NCBI RefSeq assembly: GCF_014197035.1
Contig: NZ_JACIEU010000033.1
Span: forward strand, 1 to 44,241
Direction of reading: 5' to 3'
DNA: 44,241 nucleotides
Source of the DNA: Sphingobium scionense
GTDB taxonomy: Bacteria; Pseudomonadota; Alphaproteobacteria; Sphingomonadales; Sphingomonadaceae
Below are positions 9,851 through 18,541 of this stretch, one piece after another. A program made the translations under genes and the position numbers. The first letter of the stretch is position 1. Every line of letters begins with the position of its first letter. The notes beneath the pieces were generated by a model that saw only the letters and a list, made by a program, of their open reading frames with translations, had not been told where the DNA came from and did no database searches.

Positions 9851-10495
9851 TCAGCCCGGCCGATCCGCCGCGATCAGCGCGATCGTGCCCGTCACCGTGT
9901 GGATGCGCGCTGCTTCGCGCACATTGTCGAACCCCGTCGCGCGCACGAGTTCCGGAAGCACGCCGTCGGCATTGGGCTGGGTGTCGGCCACGCCGTCGAG
10001 CCGCTGGATAGTCAGGCGGAACAGCAGCCGCATCAATCCCCATTGCCGCCCATAATCGGCGATCACGAGCCTGCCGCCAGGGCGGAGTGCCGCGTGCATC
10101 GCCCCGAGGCCCGCCCGCTTTTCCGCCATCGGCACCTGGTGGAACATCAGGCTCGACACCACGGCGTCGGCAGAGCGGGAACCGATGTCCCGCGCGAAGC
10201 CGCGCTCCCAATGGATGTCCGCACCCGCGGCGTCGCCCTTGGCGCGAGCGATCGCCAGCGCTTCTTCGTCGGGATCGATGCCGATGATGCGCACGCCAGG
10301 CGCGGCCGCCTTGAGCATGACCGCGAAGCTGCCCGTGCCGCACCCGACATCGATGATGGTCTCGCCGGGGCGCGGCGCGAGCAGCTCGATCATGGCGCTG
10401 CGCCAACGCATCTCGCGGGTCCAGCGCCGGATTGCGCGATCGTAATCCGCGGTGTCGCCGATCCCGAGCGGCGGCGTGTAGGCGCTATCATTCAT
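9851..10495 (-). CDS. Class I SAM-dependent methyltransferase in a metal-regulated operon
   Basis: The 214 residues hold a Rossmann methyltransferase with motif I IIDVGCGTGSF and acidic motif II (IGIDPDEEAL). Also present are DAVVSSLMFHQVP and the post-motif LRPGGRLVIADYG. The only Cys seen is in motif I, so the multi-Cys site of arsenite methyltransferase ArsM is absent. The ATG overlaps the CDF stop codon (ATGA), so translation is coupled to the transporter. Its substrate is unknown: a lipid, a quinone or a metal/metalloid adduct are all possible. The regulated context argues for a role in metal stress. Confidence 0.85.
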   Translation of the reverse strand: MNDSAYTPPLGIGDTADYDRAIRRWTREMRWRSAMIELLAPRPGETIIDVGCGTGSFAVMLKAAAPGVRIIGIDPDEEALAIARAKGDAAGADIHWERGFARDIGSRSADAVVSSLMFHQVPMAEKRAGLGAMHAALRPGGRLVIADYGRQWGLMRLLFRLTIQRLDGVADTQPNADGVLPELVRATGFDNVREAARIHTVTGTIALIAADRPG

Positions 10496-11127
10496 GCCCG
10501 TGCCCTCGTTGCATGTTCCGCCAGCTCGCGGCGCGCGTCGCGAATTATGTCATAGGCGGAATGGAGGAACAGCAGCGCGATCACGCCGGCAACGACGAGA
10601 TCAGGCCAGGCCTGTCCCGTCCAGGCAACCAGCGCGGCAGCGGCGATCACGGCGATATTGGCAAGCGCGTCGTTGCGCGAGAACAGCCAGATGGCGCGAG
10701 ACGTCGCATCTCCCTGGTCCCGGAACCGCGCGAGGATCAAGGCGGCCGATACGTTGACGACGAGCGCCGCGATACCGATCACGCCCATCAGTTCGGCTTC
10801 GGGCGGGGCCGCATGGAATGCGCGCCACGCTGCGAACCCGATGACGCCGAGCCCGAGGCTCGCGAGAAAGATGCCTTGCACGAGCGCGACGCGGCTTCGC
10901 GCGACCGCAGTCCAACCGAGCGCGATCAGCCCGACGAGCGTGATCGACCCGTCACCGATGAAATCCAGCGAATCTGCTTTCAGCGCCTGCGAACCGGCAA
11001 TGAAACCGCCAACCAGCTCGAACAGGCCGAACCCGACGTTGAGGATGACCACGATCCACAGCGCCCGCCGATAGGCCGGATCAGCGCCTGCCCGCTTGGT
11101 GTCCGCCTCACATTCGCAGTCGCTCAT
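10492..11127 (-). CDS. Short CDF-type cation efflux transporter
   Basis: The second ATG (MSDCECEAD) has GGAG six bases upstream, giving 211 residues; the ATG at 11133 is less well placed. The protein opens with a Cys/acidic leader and has about six membrane helices. Metal-site signatures of the CDF kind appear in helix 2 (ADSLDFIGD) and helix 5 (SRNDALANIAV), where Asp replaces the usual His of HxxxD. It has no C-terminal cytoplasmic metallochaperone-like domain. CDF proteins export Zn, Cd, Co or Fe from the cytoplasm by proton antiport. It leads the operon with the methyltransferase and MAPEG genes. A close cousin is encoded at 11657-12316. Confidence 0.85.
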   Translation of the reverse strand: MSDCECEADTKRAGADPAYRRALWIVVILNVGFGLFELVGGFIAGSQALKADSLDFIGDGSITLVGLIALGWTAVARSRVALVQGIFLASLGLGVIGFAAWRAFHAAPPEAELMGVIGIAALVVNVSAALILARFRDQGDATSRAIWLFSRNDALANIAVIAAAALVAWTGQAWPDLVVAGVIALLFLHSAYDIIRDARRELAEHATRARA

Positions 11128-11155
11128 CGTCATCTCCGCCGCGAGTCGCGAGCAT

Positions 11156-11186
11156 GTTCTGCACCCTGTAGCAGCTATAGGGTCAA
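11156..11186 (-). promoter_or_regulatory. MerR-type operator of the CDF-methyltransferase-MAPEG operon
   Basis: On the minus strand TTGACC (11186-11181) starts a dyad ACCCT...AGGGT at 11163-11183, with core CTATAGCTGCTACAG. With a 19-bp spacer the -10 falls at about 11161-11156. The TGA stop codon of the merR gene (11183-11185) is part of the -35 box, so the promoter begins inside the end of its own regulator gene. Confidence 0.75.
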
Positions 11187-11581
11187 TGCCTTGCGTGGGG
11201 TCCCAGCGCTTCGATGATCCGGCAGTCGGAAATAGCGCCTTGGCTGCACTGGCCGATCACTTCGTCAAGCTCGCGTCGAAGTGCGCGGAGATCGGCGATC
11301 TTCTGATCGATCTGCGCGAGATGCGCGCGCGCGACGCTGTCGACGGCGCCGCACGAGCGGCTGCGATCGTCGGAAAGCGCAAGAAGCTCGCGCACCTGAT
11401 CGAGTGTAAAACCAAGGTCGCGCGCGCGGCGGATAAAGGAGAGCCGCGCCAGATGGGCGGCCCCATAGTCGCGGTAGTTGCCCGCGGTGCGCCCGGGTTC
11501 GGGAAGCAATCCGATCTTCTCATAAAAACGAATGGTCTCGACCTTGGTCGAGGTCGTTCGTGCCAGTTCACCAATCTGCAT
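11183..11581 (-). CDS. CadR/PbrR-like MerR family divalent-metal regulator
   Basis: The 132-residue regulator starts MQIGELARTTSTKVETIRFYEKIGLLP (HTH, residues 1-70) and continues with the dimerisation helix. Cys77, Cys112 and Cys120 are the three-Cys pattern of sensors for Cd(II)/Pb(II)/Zn(II); Cys77 in particular separates them from CueR. The tail HARH is only weakly His-rich. It lies between two target operons. The divergent operator at 11594-11624 is 12 bp from its start, and the operator at 11156-11186 overlaps its stop. Whether the true inducer is Cd, Pb or Zn cannot be told from sequence. Confidence 0.88.
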   Translation of the reverse strand: MQIGELARTTSTKVETIRFYEKIGLLPEPGRTAGNYRDYGAAHLARLSFIRRARDLGFTLDQVRELLALSDDRSRSCGAVDSVARAHLAQIDQKIADLRALRRELDEVIGQCSQGAISDCRIIEALGPHARH

Positions 11582-11593
11582 CAGAAATCCCGC

Positions 11594-11624
11594 TTGACCC
11601 TATAGTTGCTACAGGCCGCACATA
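11594..11624 (+). promoter_or_regulatory. MerR-type operator of the CDF-czcCBA operon
   Basis: TTGACC is at 11594-11599, with core CTATAGTTGCTACAG and a -10 CACATA at 11619-11624 (19-bp spacer). The right half-site is imperfect (AGGCC instead of AGGGT). It sits in the short divergent gap between merR and the CDF gene, and so may also set merR's own transcription. Confidence 0.72.
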
Positions 11625-11656
11625 GCGCATGACATCGAGTCGTTCGAGGTAATGAA

Positions 11657-12316
11657 ATGGCCTGCAACAGCTGCGCGTCCGCGAAGCCGGACCCATCCAA
11701 CGATCCGCGCTGGCGGCGCGCGGTCTGGATTGCGTTGATCATCAACGCGACGATGTTCGGCGTCGAGATTTTCGCGGGCGTTACCGCCCACTCGGCCGCA
11801 CTCAAGGCTGACGCGCTCGACTTCCTCGGCGACAGTGCCAACTACGCGATCAGCCTCGGAGTTGCAGGCATGGTGCTCACCTGGCGTGCGCGCGCGGCGA
11901 TGCTCAAGGGCGCCACCCTGTTTGCGCTCGGGGTCTGGGTGATCGGCAGCACCGGCTATGCCGCGTTCGCGGGCACGCTTCCGCAGGCCGAGACGATGAG
12001 GATTGTCGGTGGTCTCGCGCTGGCGGCCAATGTCGCGGTCGCCTTCATCCTGTACCGTTTTCGCAGCGGCGAGGCGAACATGCGCTCGGTATGGATCTGC
12101 TCGCGCAATGACGCGATCGGCAATGTTGCCGTGGTCGCCGCCGCGTTCGGCGTGTTCGGCACCGGCTCGGCATGGCCCGACCTGACCGTTGCCGCGATCC
12201 TCGCCACGCTCGGGATCAGCGGCGGCATCCAGATCATGCGCCAGGCGGCGGCCGAGCTGCGGGCGCCGCATCTATTGCACGCGGCGCCCGCGCAGCCAAT
12301 TCTTCAGGGGGAATAA
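11657..12316 (+). CDS. Short CDF-type cation efflux transporter
   Basis: This 219-residue protein starts with a Cys motif (ACNSCASA), followed by six predicted membrane helices. The CDF signatures are KADALDFLGD in helix 2 and SRNDAIGNVAV in helix 5. As in its relative at 10492-11127, the C-terminal cytoplasmic domain is missing, and the membrane cores are clearly alike. It is the first gene of the operon leading into the His-rich protein (2-bp gap) and czcCBA. It would pump Zn/Cd-type ions from cytoplasm to periplasm, where the Czc tripartite pump can take over. Confidence 0.87.
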   Translation: MACNSCASAKPDPSNDPRWRRAVWIALIINATMFGVEIFAGVTAHSAALKADALDFLGDSANYAISLGVAGMVLTWRARAAMLKGATLFALGVWVIGSTGYAAFAGTLPQAETMRIVGGLALAANVAVAFILYRFRSGEANMRSVWICSRNDAIGNVAVVAAAFGVFGTGSAWPDLTVAAILATLGISGGIQIMRQAAAELRAPHLLHAAPAQPILQGE

Positions 12317-12318
12317 AT

Positions 12319-12741
12319 ATGGCGTCGAAACAGGAGAATGGGAGGCGATCCCGCCCCGCCGCTTTGCTTGGCCGTGCCGTCCGGCTAGCAGAGCAGCCGA
12401 TGCGACAATCGCTCGCCCTGATCGCCGGCCTGATGCTCGTCCTCTCTTTGTGGACGGGTCTCTCGGTGTCGGCGGCGCACGCGGCCGAGATCGTCGGCTG
12501 CCTTGAGCTGTCCGCCGGGGCCGGAGACCATGTCGCTTGCGATGGCGACGAGGTTCCGGGCGACGCGGACAATCCGGCGCCGCATCACCACGGCAGCTGC
12601 CACAATCATCATCTGAGCATGCCCGCCGTCGACGGCCCGGCAACGATCACCCCAATTGCCCGGACTACGCTGAGGATCGATCCCGCGATCGAGCCCGACG
12701 CGATAACCGCCGCGCGCGACCTGAGACCACCGATCGCCTGA
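12319..12741 (+). CDS. Exported His-rich protein of the czc operon
   Basis: The 140-residue protein starts at the ATG behind AGGGGGA. A basic leader precedes a hydrophobic signal segment (about residues 35-60). The mature part has the His cluster PAPHHHGSCHNHHLS and several acidic residues. I know no defined family; small His-rich periplasmic proteins such as CzcI and CzcE occur in other czc clusters, but no homology is claimed. Binding of Zn/Cd in the periplasm near the Czc pump is a reasonable inference. Confidence 0.7.
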   Translation: MASKQENGRRSRPAALLGRAVRLAEQPMRQSLALIAGLMLVLSLWTGLSVSAAHAAEIVGCLELSAGAGDHVACDGDEVPGDADNPAPHHHGSCHNHHLSMPAVDGPATITPIARTTLRIDPAIEPDAITAARDLRPPIA

Positions 12742-12809
12742 CGCGCCGATCGTCCACGCGGCTGCAGGCCACGGCGGACTCCCAGCCTTTCGTCAGGAGA
12801 TCATTTCCC

Positions 12810-14063
12810 ATGTCCCGTATCTTCGCGGCCGTCCTCGCCGCGGCCCTCTGCTCCACCCAGGTCGCAGCGCAGGACGCGCCGCCGGCCACGGTGTCGCTCA
12901 CGCTCGATGAAGCGCTCGCCGCCGCCCGCCAAGCCTCGCCCGCGCTAGAAGCGGCATCCGCCGACCTGCGCGCCAGCAGCGCGGCGCGCACCGTCGCCGG
13001 CCTGCGCCCCAATCCCTCGCTCGAGGCGCAAACCGAGAATGTCGCCGGCAGCGGCGCCTATCGCGGCATCGACAGCGCAGAGACCACCGTGGGGTTCGCA
13101 CTGCCGATCGAACTGGGCGGCAAGCGCTCGGCGCGGATCGGCCTCGCCGACGCACAGGGCGTGCGGGCGCGGGTCGATGCCGCGATCGCCGATGCCGATG
13201 TCACGCTGCGAGTCACCCAGGCCTATGTCGCCGCCGTGGCCGCCGAGCGCAGACTCGGCATCGCCCGCGAGCAGGCGGGGATCGCCGCCGAGGCCTATCG
13301 CGCCGCCAGGATCCGCGTGAGCGCGGGACGCGCCTCGCCGATCGAGCAGCAACGCGCCGACGTGCTCCGCATCAATGCCGAGGCGGCGGCCGCCCGCGCC
13401 GAGCGCGACGCTGTGGTTGTCCGCGACACGCTGGCCCGGCTGATCGGCCGCCCCGTCATGGCCGGGCTCGACCTTGCCTGGTTCGATCGGCTCGACGGCT
13501 ATGGTCCCTCGGCACGAGCCGGTGTCGACGGCACGCTCGCGCTGGCCGCGGCCGATGCCGAAGTCGCGACCGCCGATGCGCAGGTCGGGCTCGCCCGCTC
13601 GCAGCGCATTCCCGACGTGACGCTGAGCGCTGGCGCACGCCGGCTCGAAGCGACCAACGACACCGCCGCGGTATTCGGCGTGTCGATCCCGCTGCCTTTG
13701 TTCAACAATGGCAGCGCTGGCGTCGCCCAGGCGCGCGCCGAGCGCGACCGGGCCGACGCGCGACGGCGCATGGCGCGAATCGACGCCGAACAGGCGATCT
13801 CTGCCGCCGAGGCCGAAGTGGCAAACGCGGCGGCCGATGCGCGCAACGCGACCGGGCCTGCGCTGGCCGCCGCGGTCGAGACCGCACGCATCGCGCGGAT
13901 CGGCTATCGCGAGGGCAAGTTCGGCCAGCTCGACCTGCTCGACGCCGAGCGCACGCTGGCGGAGACCCGCGCCGCCGCGATCGACGCGCTCGCCGCCTGG
14001 CACGACGCGCGCGCCCGCCTCCAGCGCCTCACCGGCGCCGCTCCCACGATCACGAAAGACTGA
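12810..14063 (+). CDS. czcC: CzcC-type outer-membrane channel of an RND metal pump
   Basis: The ATG at MSRIFAAVLAAALC follows CAGGAGA; the product has 417 residues with a signal peptide ending near VAAQ. The body is the Ala-rich, repeated α-helical pattern of the TolC/OEP fold (LTLDEALAAARQASPALEA near the N-terminus; IGYREGKFGQLDLLDAERTLAETRAA near the C-terminus, both family hallmarks). It forms the outer-membrane exit duct for the CzcBA pump. czcB begins 4 bp after its stop. Confidence 0.9.
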   Translation: MSRIFAAVLAAALCSTQVAAQDAPPATVSLTLDEALAAARQASPALEAASADLRASSAARTVAGLRPNPSLEAQTENVAGSGAYRGIDSAETTVGFALPIELGGKRSARIGLADAQGVRARVDAAIADADVTLRVTQAYVAAVAAERRLGIAREQAGIAAEAYRAARIRVSAGRASPIEQQRADVLRINAEAAAARAERDAVVVRDTLARLIGRPVMAGLDLAWFDRLDGYGPSARAGVDGTLALAAADAEVATADAQVGLARSQRIPDVTLSAGARRLEATNDTAAVFGVSIPLPLFNNGSAGVAQARAERDRADARRRMARIDAEQAISAAEAEVANAAADARNATGPALAAAVETARIARIGYREGKFGQLDLLDAERTLAETRAAAIDALAAWHDARARLQRLTGAAPTITKD

Positions 14064-14067
14064 GCCC

Positions 14068-15231
14068 ATGAAGATCACGATTTTGCGGGCGACGCTGCCC
14101 CTGGCGCTTATCGCGACTCTCGCCGCGTGTGGCGGCACCAAGCCCTCCGAAGAAAAGGCCGAAACCGAAGCCAAGGAAGGCGCTGAAGCGCCCTCGCAAG
14201 GCGTCATCAAGCTCAGCCCGCAGCAGATCGCGACCGCCGGTATCCAGCTCGTCCGCCCGACTGTCGGCGGCGGGGGCGCGATCGAGCTGCCCGGGACGAT
14301 CGAAGGCGATCCCCAGGGCACCCAGGTGGTGTCGGCGGCGATCGGCGGGCGCGTCGTCGCGCTGACCCGCAATCTCGGCCAGTCGGTCGGTCGCGGCGAG
14401 ACGCTCGCGGTCATCGAGAGCCGCGAAGCCGCCCAACTCAACGCCGAGGTCGAGGCGGCGCAGGCGCGCGCCGCGCTCGCCCAGTCGAACCTCCGTCGCG
14501 AACAGCGGCTGTTCAACGAGCGCGTGTCGGCCGAGCAGGATCTGATCGCCGCCCGCACCGCGGCGCGCGAAGCAGAGATCGCGCTCAGGCTCGCGCGTCA
14601 ACAAGTGTCCGCCGCGGGCGGCGGCGGCGGATCGCTCAACCGTCTCGCGATTCGCGCGCCGATCGGCGGCCAGGTGATCGCGCGCTCGGTCACGCTCGGC
14701 CAGACCGTCGCGGCCGATGCCGAACTGTTCCGGGTCGCCAATCTCTCCACGGTGTCGCTGACCCTGTCGCTGTCGGCCGCCGATGCCGGCCGTGTCCGGC
14801 CGGGCGCCACCGTCGAGGTAAGCGCGCCGGGCCGGCAAGCCACGGCTCGCATCACCTTCGTCTCGCCGGTGCTCGACGCCACGACCCGGCTGGTGCCGGT
14901 GATCGCGGCGATCGATAACCGCAGCGGTCAGTGGCGCGTCGGCGAGAGCGTGCAGGCCGCGATCCTGCTCGGCGGCGGCGGCGGCAACGAAAATGGAGGC
15001 GGAAGCGCAGTCAGCGTGCCGTCGACCGCGGTGCAGACGATCGGCGACAAGCCGGTCGTGTTCGTCCGCACAGGGGATGGATTCCGGGCCGCGCCGGTCA
15101 CCCTCGGCCAGGCCAGCGGTGCTTCCGTCATGGTCCTCTGGGGCCTGACCGGCCGCGAGCAGATCGCCGCCGCCAACAGCTTTGTCCTCAAGGCCGAACT
15201 CGGCAAGGGCGAAGGCGGGGACGAGGACTGA
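14068..15231 (+). CDS. czcB: CzcB-type periplasmic adaptor lipoprotein
   Basis: The 387-residue membrane-fusion protein has a lipobox LAAC with Cys21, a charged linker (EEKAETEAKEGAE), and then the HlyD/CzcB order. That order is β-barrel start, lipoyl half (GGRVVALTRNLGQSVGRGETLAVIES), coiled-coil hairpin (about 120-185), second lipoyl half (LAIRAPIGGQVIARSVTLGQTV), β-barrel, and membrane-proximal part. A Gly-rich insert lies near residue 305. It links CzcA in the inner membrane with CzcC. Confidence 0.9.
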   Translation: MKITILRATLPLALIATLAACGGTKPSEEKAETEAKEGAEAPSQGVIKLSPQQIATAGIQLVRPTVGGGGAIELPGTIEGDPQGTQVVSAAIGGRVVALTRNLGQSVGRGETLAVIESREAAQLNAEVEAAQARAALAQSNLRREQRLFNERVSAEQDLIAARTAAREAEIALRLARQQVSAAGGGGGSLNRLAIRAPIGGQVIARSVTLGQTVAADAELFRVANLSTVSLTLSLSAADAGRVRPGATVEVSAPGRQATARITFVSPVLDATTRLVPVIAAIDNRSGQWRVGESVQAAILLGGGGGNENGGGSAVSVPSTAVQTIGDKPVVFVRTGDGFRAAPVTLGQASGASVMVLWGLTGREQIAAANSFVLKAELGKGEGGDED

Positions 15232-15234
15232 GCC

Positions 15235-18200
15235 ATGATCGAACGCATCGTCACCCTTGCGGTCGAGCGCCGCTGGTTCGTCCTGCTGCTCACCGCCATC
15301 GCCGCCATCATCGGCGCCGCCTCGCTCTATCGGCTCCCGATCGACGCGGTGCCCGACGTCACCAACAACCAGGTCCAGATCAACGTCCGCGCGCCGGCGC
15401 TGTCGCCTGAGCTGATCGAGAAGCAGGTCACCTTCCCCGTCGAGACCGCGCTGGCCGGCATCAAGGGGCTGGAGAGCACAAGGTCGCTGAGCCGCAACGG
15501 GTTCGCCCAGGTCACCGCGGTGTTCTCGGATGCGACCGACATCTATTTCGCGCGAGCACAGGTCGCCGAGCGCATCAACGACGCCAAGGAGCGGTTGCCC
15601 GACGGAGTCACGCCCGAGATGGGCGCGATCGCGACCGGGCTCGGCGACATCTATATGTGGACCGTCCGCTATCAGGATCGCGGGCACGAGCAACATAAGC
15701 CGGGCGAGCCCGGCACCCAGCCCGACGGCAGCTACATCACCCCCGAGGGCGACCGGCTGGTGAGCGAGGCCGACAAGGCGACCTATCTCCACACCGTGCA
15801 GGAATGGATCGTGGCGCCGCAGGTCAAGTCGGTCGCCGGGGTCGCAGGGGTGGATTCGCTCGGCGGCTACGACAAGGAATATCTCGTCGTTCCCGACGTG
15901 CAGAAACTCGCCGCGCTCAAACTGTCCCTGAGCGAACTCGCCACCGCGCTCGAGGCCAACAACAGCGCAATCGGCGGCGGCATTGTCGATCGCAACGGCG
16001 AAGGCCTGGCGGTGCGCGCCGATGCGCGCATCGTTAGCACCGCACAGCTCACCAACACTGTCATTGCCACGCGCGAAGGCACGCCGATCCTGCTCGGGCA
16101 GGTTGCTGCGGTGCGGTTAGGCCAGGCGATCCGCCTGGGATCGGCGTCCGAGGCCGGGCATGAAGTGGTCACCGGCACCGCCGTGATGCGGATCGGCGAG
16201 AACAGCCGCACCGTCTCGACGGGGGTCGCCGAAAGGCTCGAACGGATCAGCCCGTCGCTGCCGCCGGATATCGTCATCGAGCCGGTGCTCGACCGCACCG
16301 ACCTCGTCAACGCCACCATCTCGACGGTCGCCCGCAACCTCGCCGAGGGCGCGCTGCTCGTCATCGTCGTGCTGTTCGTGCTGCTCGGCAACTTTCGCGC
16401 GGCGCTGGTCGCGGCGGCGGTGATCCCGATCACCATGCTGCTGACCGGGTTCGGCATGCTCCAGGCCGGTGTCTCCGCCAACCTCATGAGTCTCGGCGCG
16501 CTCGACTTCGGGCTGATTGTCGATGGCGCGGTGATCATCGTCGAGAATGCGCTCCGGCGCATCGCGGAGCGCCAGCACCATCTCGGCCGGCCGCTCGATC
16601 GCGGCGAACGCCTCGCCCTGGTGGCGCAGGCCGCCCGAGAGATGATCCGCCCGTCGGTCTTTGGCCAAGCGATCATCATCCTCGTCTATGTGCCCTTGCT
16701 CACCCTCTCGGGCGTCGAGGGCAAGACCTTCGAGCCTATGGCGCTCACCGTCATCATGGCGCTGCTGTTCGCGTTCGTCCTGTCGCTGACATTCGTGCCC
16801 GCCGCGATCGCGGTCTGGTTGAGCAAGCCGGTCGAGGAAAAGGAAGGCCGGATCGTCGGCTGGCTGCGTCGTCGCTACGAGCCGGGGCTCGATCAAGCAC
16901 TGCGGGCGCCGAGGCGCACGTTCGGCGTTGCGCTCGCTGCGCTGGCGCTGGCCGGCGCCGGCTATGCGACGCTCGGCCAGGAGTTCCTGCCGCAGCTCGA
17001 CGAGGGCAATGTCCTGGTCCAGGCGTTCCGGGTGCCCGGCACCTCGGTCGACCAGAGCCAGAGAATGCAGTTCCAGATCGAGAAGGCGCTGTCCGGCATA
17101 CCCGAGGTCCGGGTCGTATTCTCGCGCACCGGCACGGCCGAGCTCGCGTCTGATCCGATGCCGCCCAATGCCACCGATACGTTCGTGATGCTCAAGCCCC
17201 GTGGCGAGTGGCCCGATCCGGGCGAGACCAAGGCCGATGTCGTCGAGCGCATCGAGCAGCGCCTAGCGCAAGTACCCGGGCACAGTTACGAGATCACCCA
17301 GCCGATCCAGATGCGGTTCAACGAACTGATCGCCGGCGTGCGCAGCGATGTCGCGGTCAAGGTGTTCGGCGACGACTTCGCGCAGATGAACGATACCGCC
17401 GACAGGATCGCTGCGGTGCTGCGGCGCACGAAAGGCGCTGAGGACGTCAAGGTCGAGCAGACCGAAGGGCTGCCGATGCTCGACATCGCCTTCAACCGCG
17501 ATGCGGCCGCGCGACTCGGGGTGACCGCCAAGGACGTGCAGGACGTGGTCGCCGCGGCGGTCGGCGGCCGCCCGGCGGGCGTGATCTTCGAGGGCGACCG
17601 GAAGTTCCCGATCGTGATCCGCCTCTCAGACACCGAGCGCGCGAATTTCGCGACGCTCGGACAGACTCCGGTGCCGACGCCCTCGGGCGCGTTCGTGCCG
17701 CTCGCCAGCGTCGCCGACATCGGCGTCGCCGACGGACCCAACCAGATCAGCCGCGAGAATGGCAAGCGCCGGGTGGTCGTCCAGGCGAATGTCCGCGGCC
17801 GCGACGTCGCCGGCGTGGTCGCCGATGCGCAGGCGGCGATCGCGAAGGACGTGCGCCTTCCCGCAGGCATCTGGCTAGAATGGGGCGGTCAGTTCGAGAA
17901 TCTCGCCTCGGCGCGTGATCGTCTGATGCTCGTCGTGCCCGCCTGCTTCGCGCTGATTCTGCTGCTCCTCTACGGCGCGCTCGGCAGCGCGCGCGACGCC
18001 GCGATCGTGTTCACCAGCATACCGCTGGCGCTGGTCGGCGGCGTAGCTGCGCTGATGCTGCGCGGCATGCCGTTCTCGATTTCGGCGGCGGTCGGGTTCA
18101 TTGCGCTCTCCGGCATCGCGGTGCTCAACGGCCTGGTCATGGTCACCTCGATCCAGGACCTAATGCGGGCCGGCATGGACCGTGCCCGCGCCAGCCGCGA

Positions 18201-18468
18201 GGGAGCATTGCTCCGCTTGCGACCCGTGGCGATGACCGCGCTGGTCGCCTCCCTGGGGTTCGTGCCGATGGCGCTTGGGCACGGCGCCGGAGCGGAGGTC
18301 CAGAAGCCGCTCGCGACCGTGGTGATCGGCGGGCTGATCTCGGCTACCTTGCTGACTCTGTTCGTGCTGCCGACGCTCTACGCCCGATTCGGTCGACGCG
18401 AGCTGGCGGCCTCGAACGTAGCGCACGCCGAGGATCTGCTTCCGCGCGATCCGCTGCCCGCTGAATGA
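15235..18468 (+). CDS. czcA: CzcA-type heavy-metal RND efflux pump
   Basis: The 1077-residue proton-driven pump starts MIERIVTLAVERRWFVLLL. It has the HME-RND layout: twelve helices and two large periplasmic loops. The helix-4 motif ALDFGLIVDGAVIIVEN carries Asp424, Asp430 and Glu437, the charged set typical of Zn/Cd/Co exporters of the CzcA type rather than of monovalent CusA. The PDVTNNQVQI segment near residue 40 is also typical. It removes divalent metal from the periplasm or cytoplasm through CzcB and CzcC. The operon ends here; an arsH fragment follows 18 bp later. Confidence 0.93.
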   Translation: MIERIVTLAVERRWFVLLLTAIAAIIGAASLYRLPIDAVPDVTNNQVQINVRAPALSPELIEKQVTFPVETALAGIKGLESTRSLSRNGFAQVTAVFSDATDIYFARAQVAERINDAKERLPDGVTPEMGAIATGLGDIYMWTVRYQDRGHEQHKPGEPGTQPDGSYITPEGDRLVSEADKATYLHTVQEWIVAPQVKSVAGVAGVDSLGGYDKEYLVVPDVQKLAALKLSLSELATALEANNSAIGGGIVDRNGEGLAVRADARIVSTAQLTNTVIATREGTPILLGQVAAVRLGQAIRLGSASEAGHEVVTGTAVMRIGENSRTVSTGVAERLERISPSLPPDIVIEPVLDRTDLVNATISTVARNLAEGALLVIVVLFVLLGNFRAALVAAAVIPITMLLTGFGMLQAGVSANLMSLGALDFGLIVDGAVIIVENALRRIAERQHHLGRPLDRGERLALVAQAAREMIRPSVFGQAIIILVYVPLLTLSGVEGKTFEPMALTVIMALLFAFVLSLTFVPAAIAVWLSKPVEEKEGRIVGWLRRRYEPGLDQALRAPRRTFGVALAALALAGAGYATLGQEFLPQLDEGNVLVQAFRVPGTSVDQSQRMQFQIEKALSGIPEVRVVFSRTGTAELASDPMPPNATDTFVMLKPRGEWPDPGETKADVVERIEQRLAQVPGHSYEITQPIQMRFNELIAGVRSDVAVKVFGDDFAQMNDTADRIAAVLRRTKGAEDVKVEQTEGLPMLDIAFNRDAAARLGVTAKDVQDVVAAAVGGRPAGVIFEGDRKFPIVIRLSDTERANFATLGQTPVPTPSGAFVPLASVADIGVADGPNQISRENGKRRVVVQANVRGRDVAGVVADAQAAIAKDVRLPAGIWLEWGGQFENLASARDRLMLVVPACFALILLLLYGALGSARDAAIVFTSIPLALVGGVAALMLRGMPFSISAAVGFIALSGIAVLNGLVMVTSIQDLMRAGMDRARASREGALLRLRPVAMTALVASLGFVPMALGHGAGAEVQKPLATVVIGGLISATLLTLFVLPTLYARFGRRELAASNVAHAEDLLPRDPLPAE

Positions 18469-18486
18469 CGAGGGAAAGTCGGGTAG

Positions 18487-18541
18487 CCGTCAAACTACAA
18501 TGACCGGAAGCTAAAGGTGATGGAGGAACTGGTCCGGATCA
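18487..18541 (+). pseudogene. arsH 3' fragment
   Basis: The plus strand reads PSNYNDRKLKVMEELVRIT. The intact ArsH at 23437-24177 has SSSYYDRIVDVMEELVRFT, and 21 bases in a row are identical in DNA (18518-18538 against 24040-24060). An in-frame TAG lies just upstream. The fragment runs into the 3' end of a convergent merR, just as the intact arsH is followed by a convergent merR paralogue at 24201. It is the cut end of a second arsH-merR locus. Confidence 0.75.

Noticed and set aside
12945..15792. Long minus-strand open frames opposite czcC and czcB
   Set aside because: They are shadows of the well-supported czc genes, low in hydrophobic structure and without motifs.
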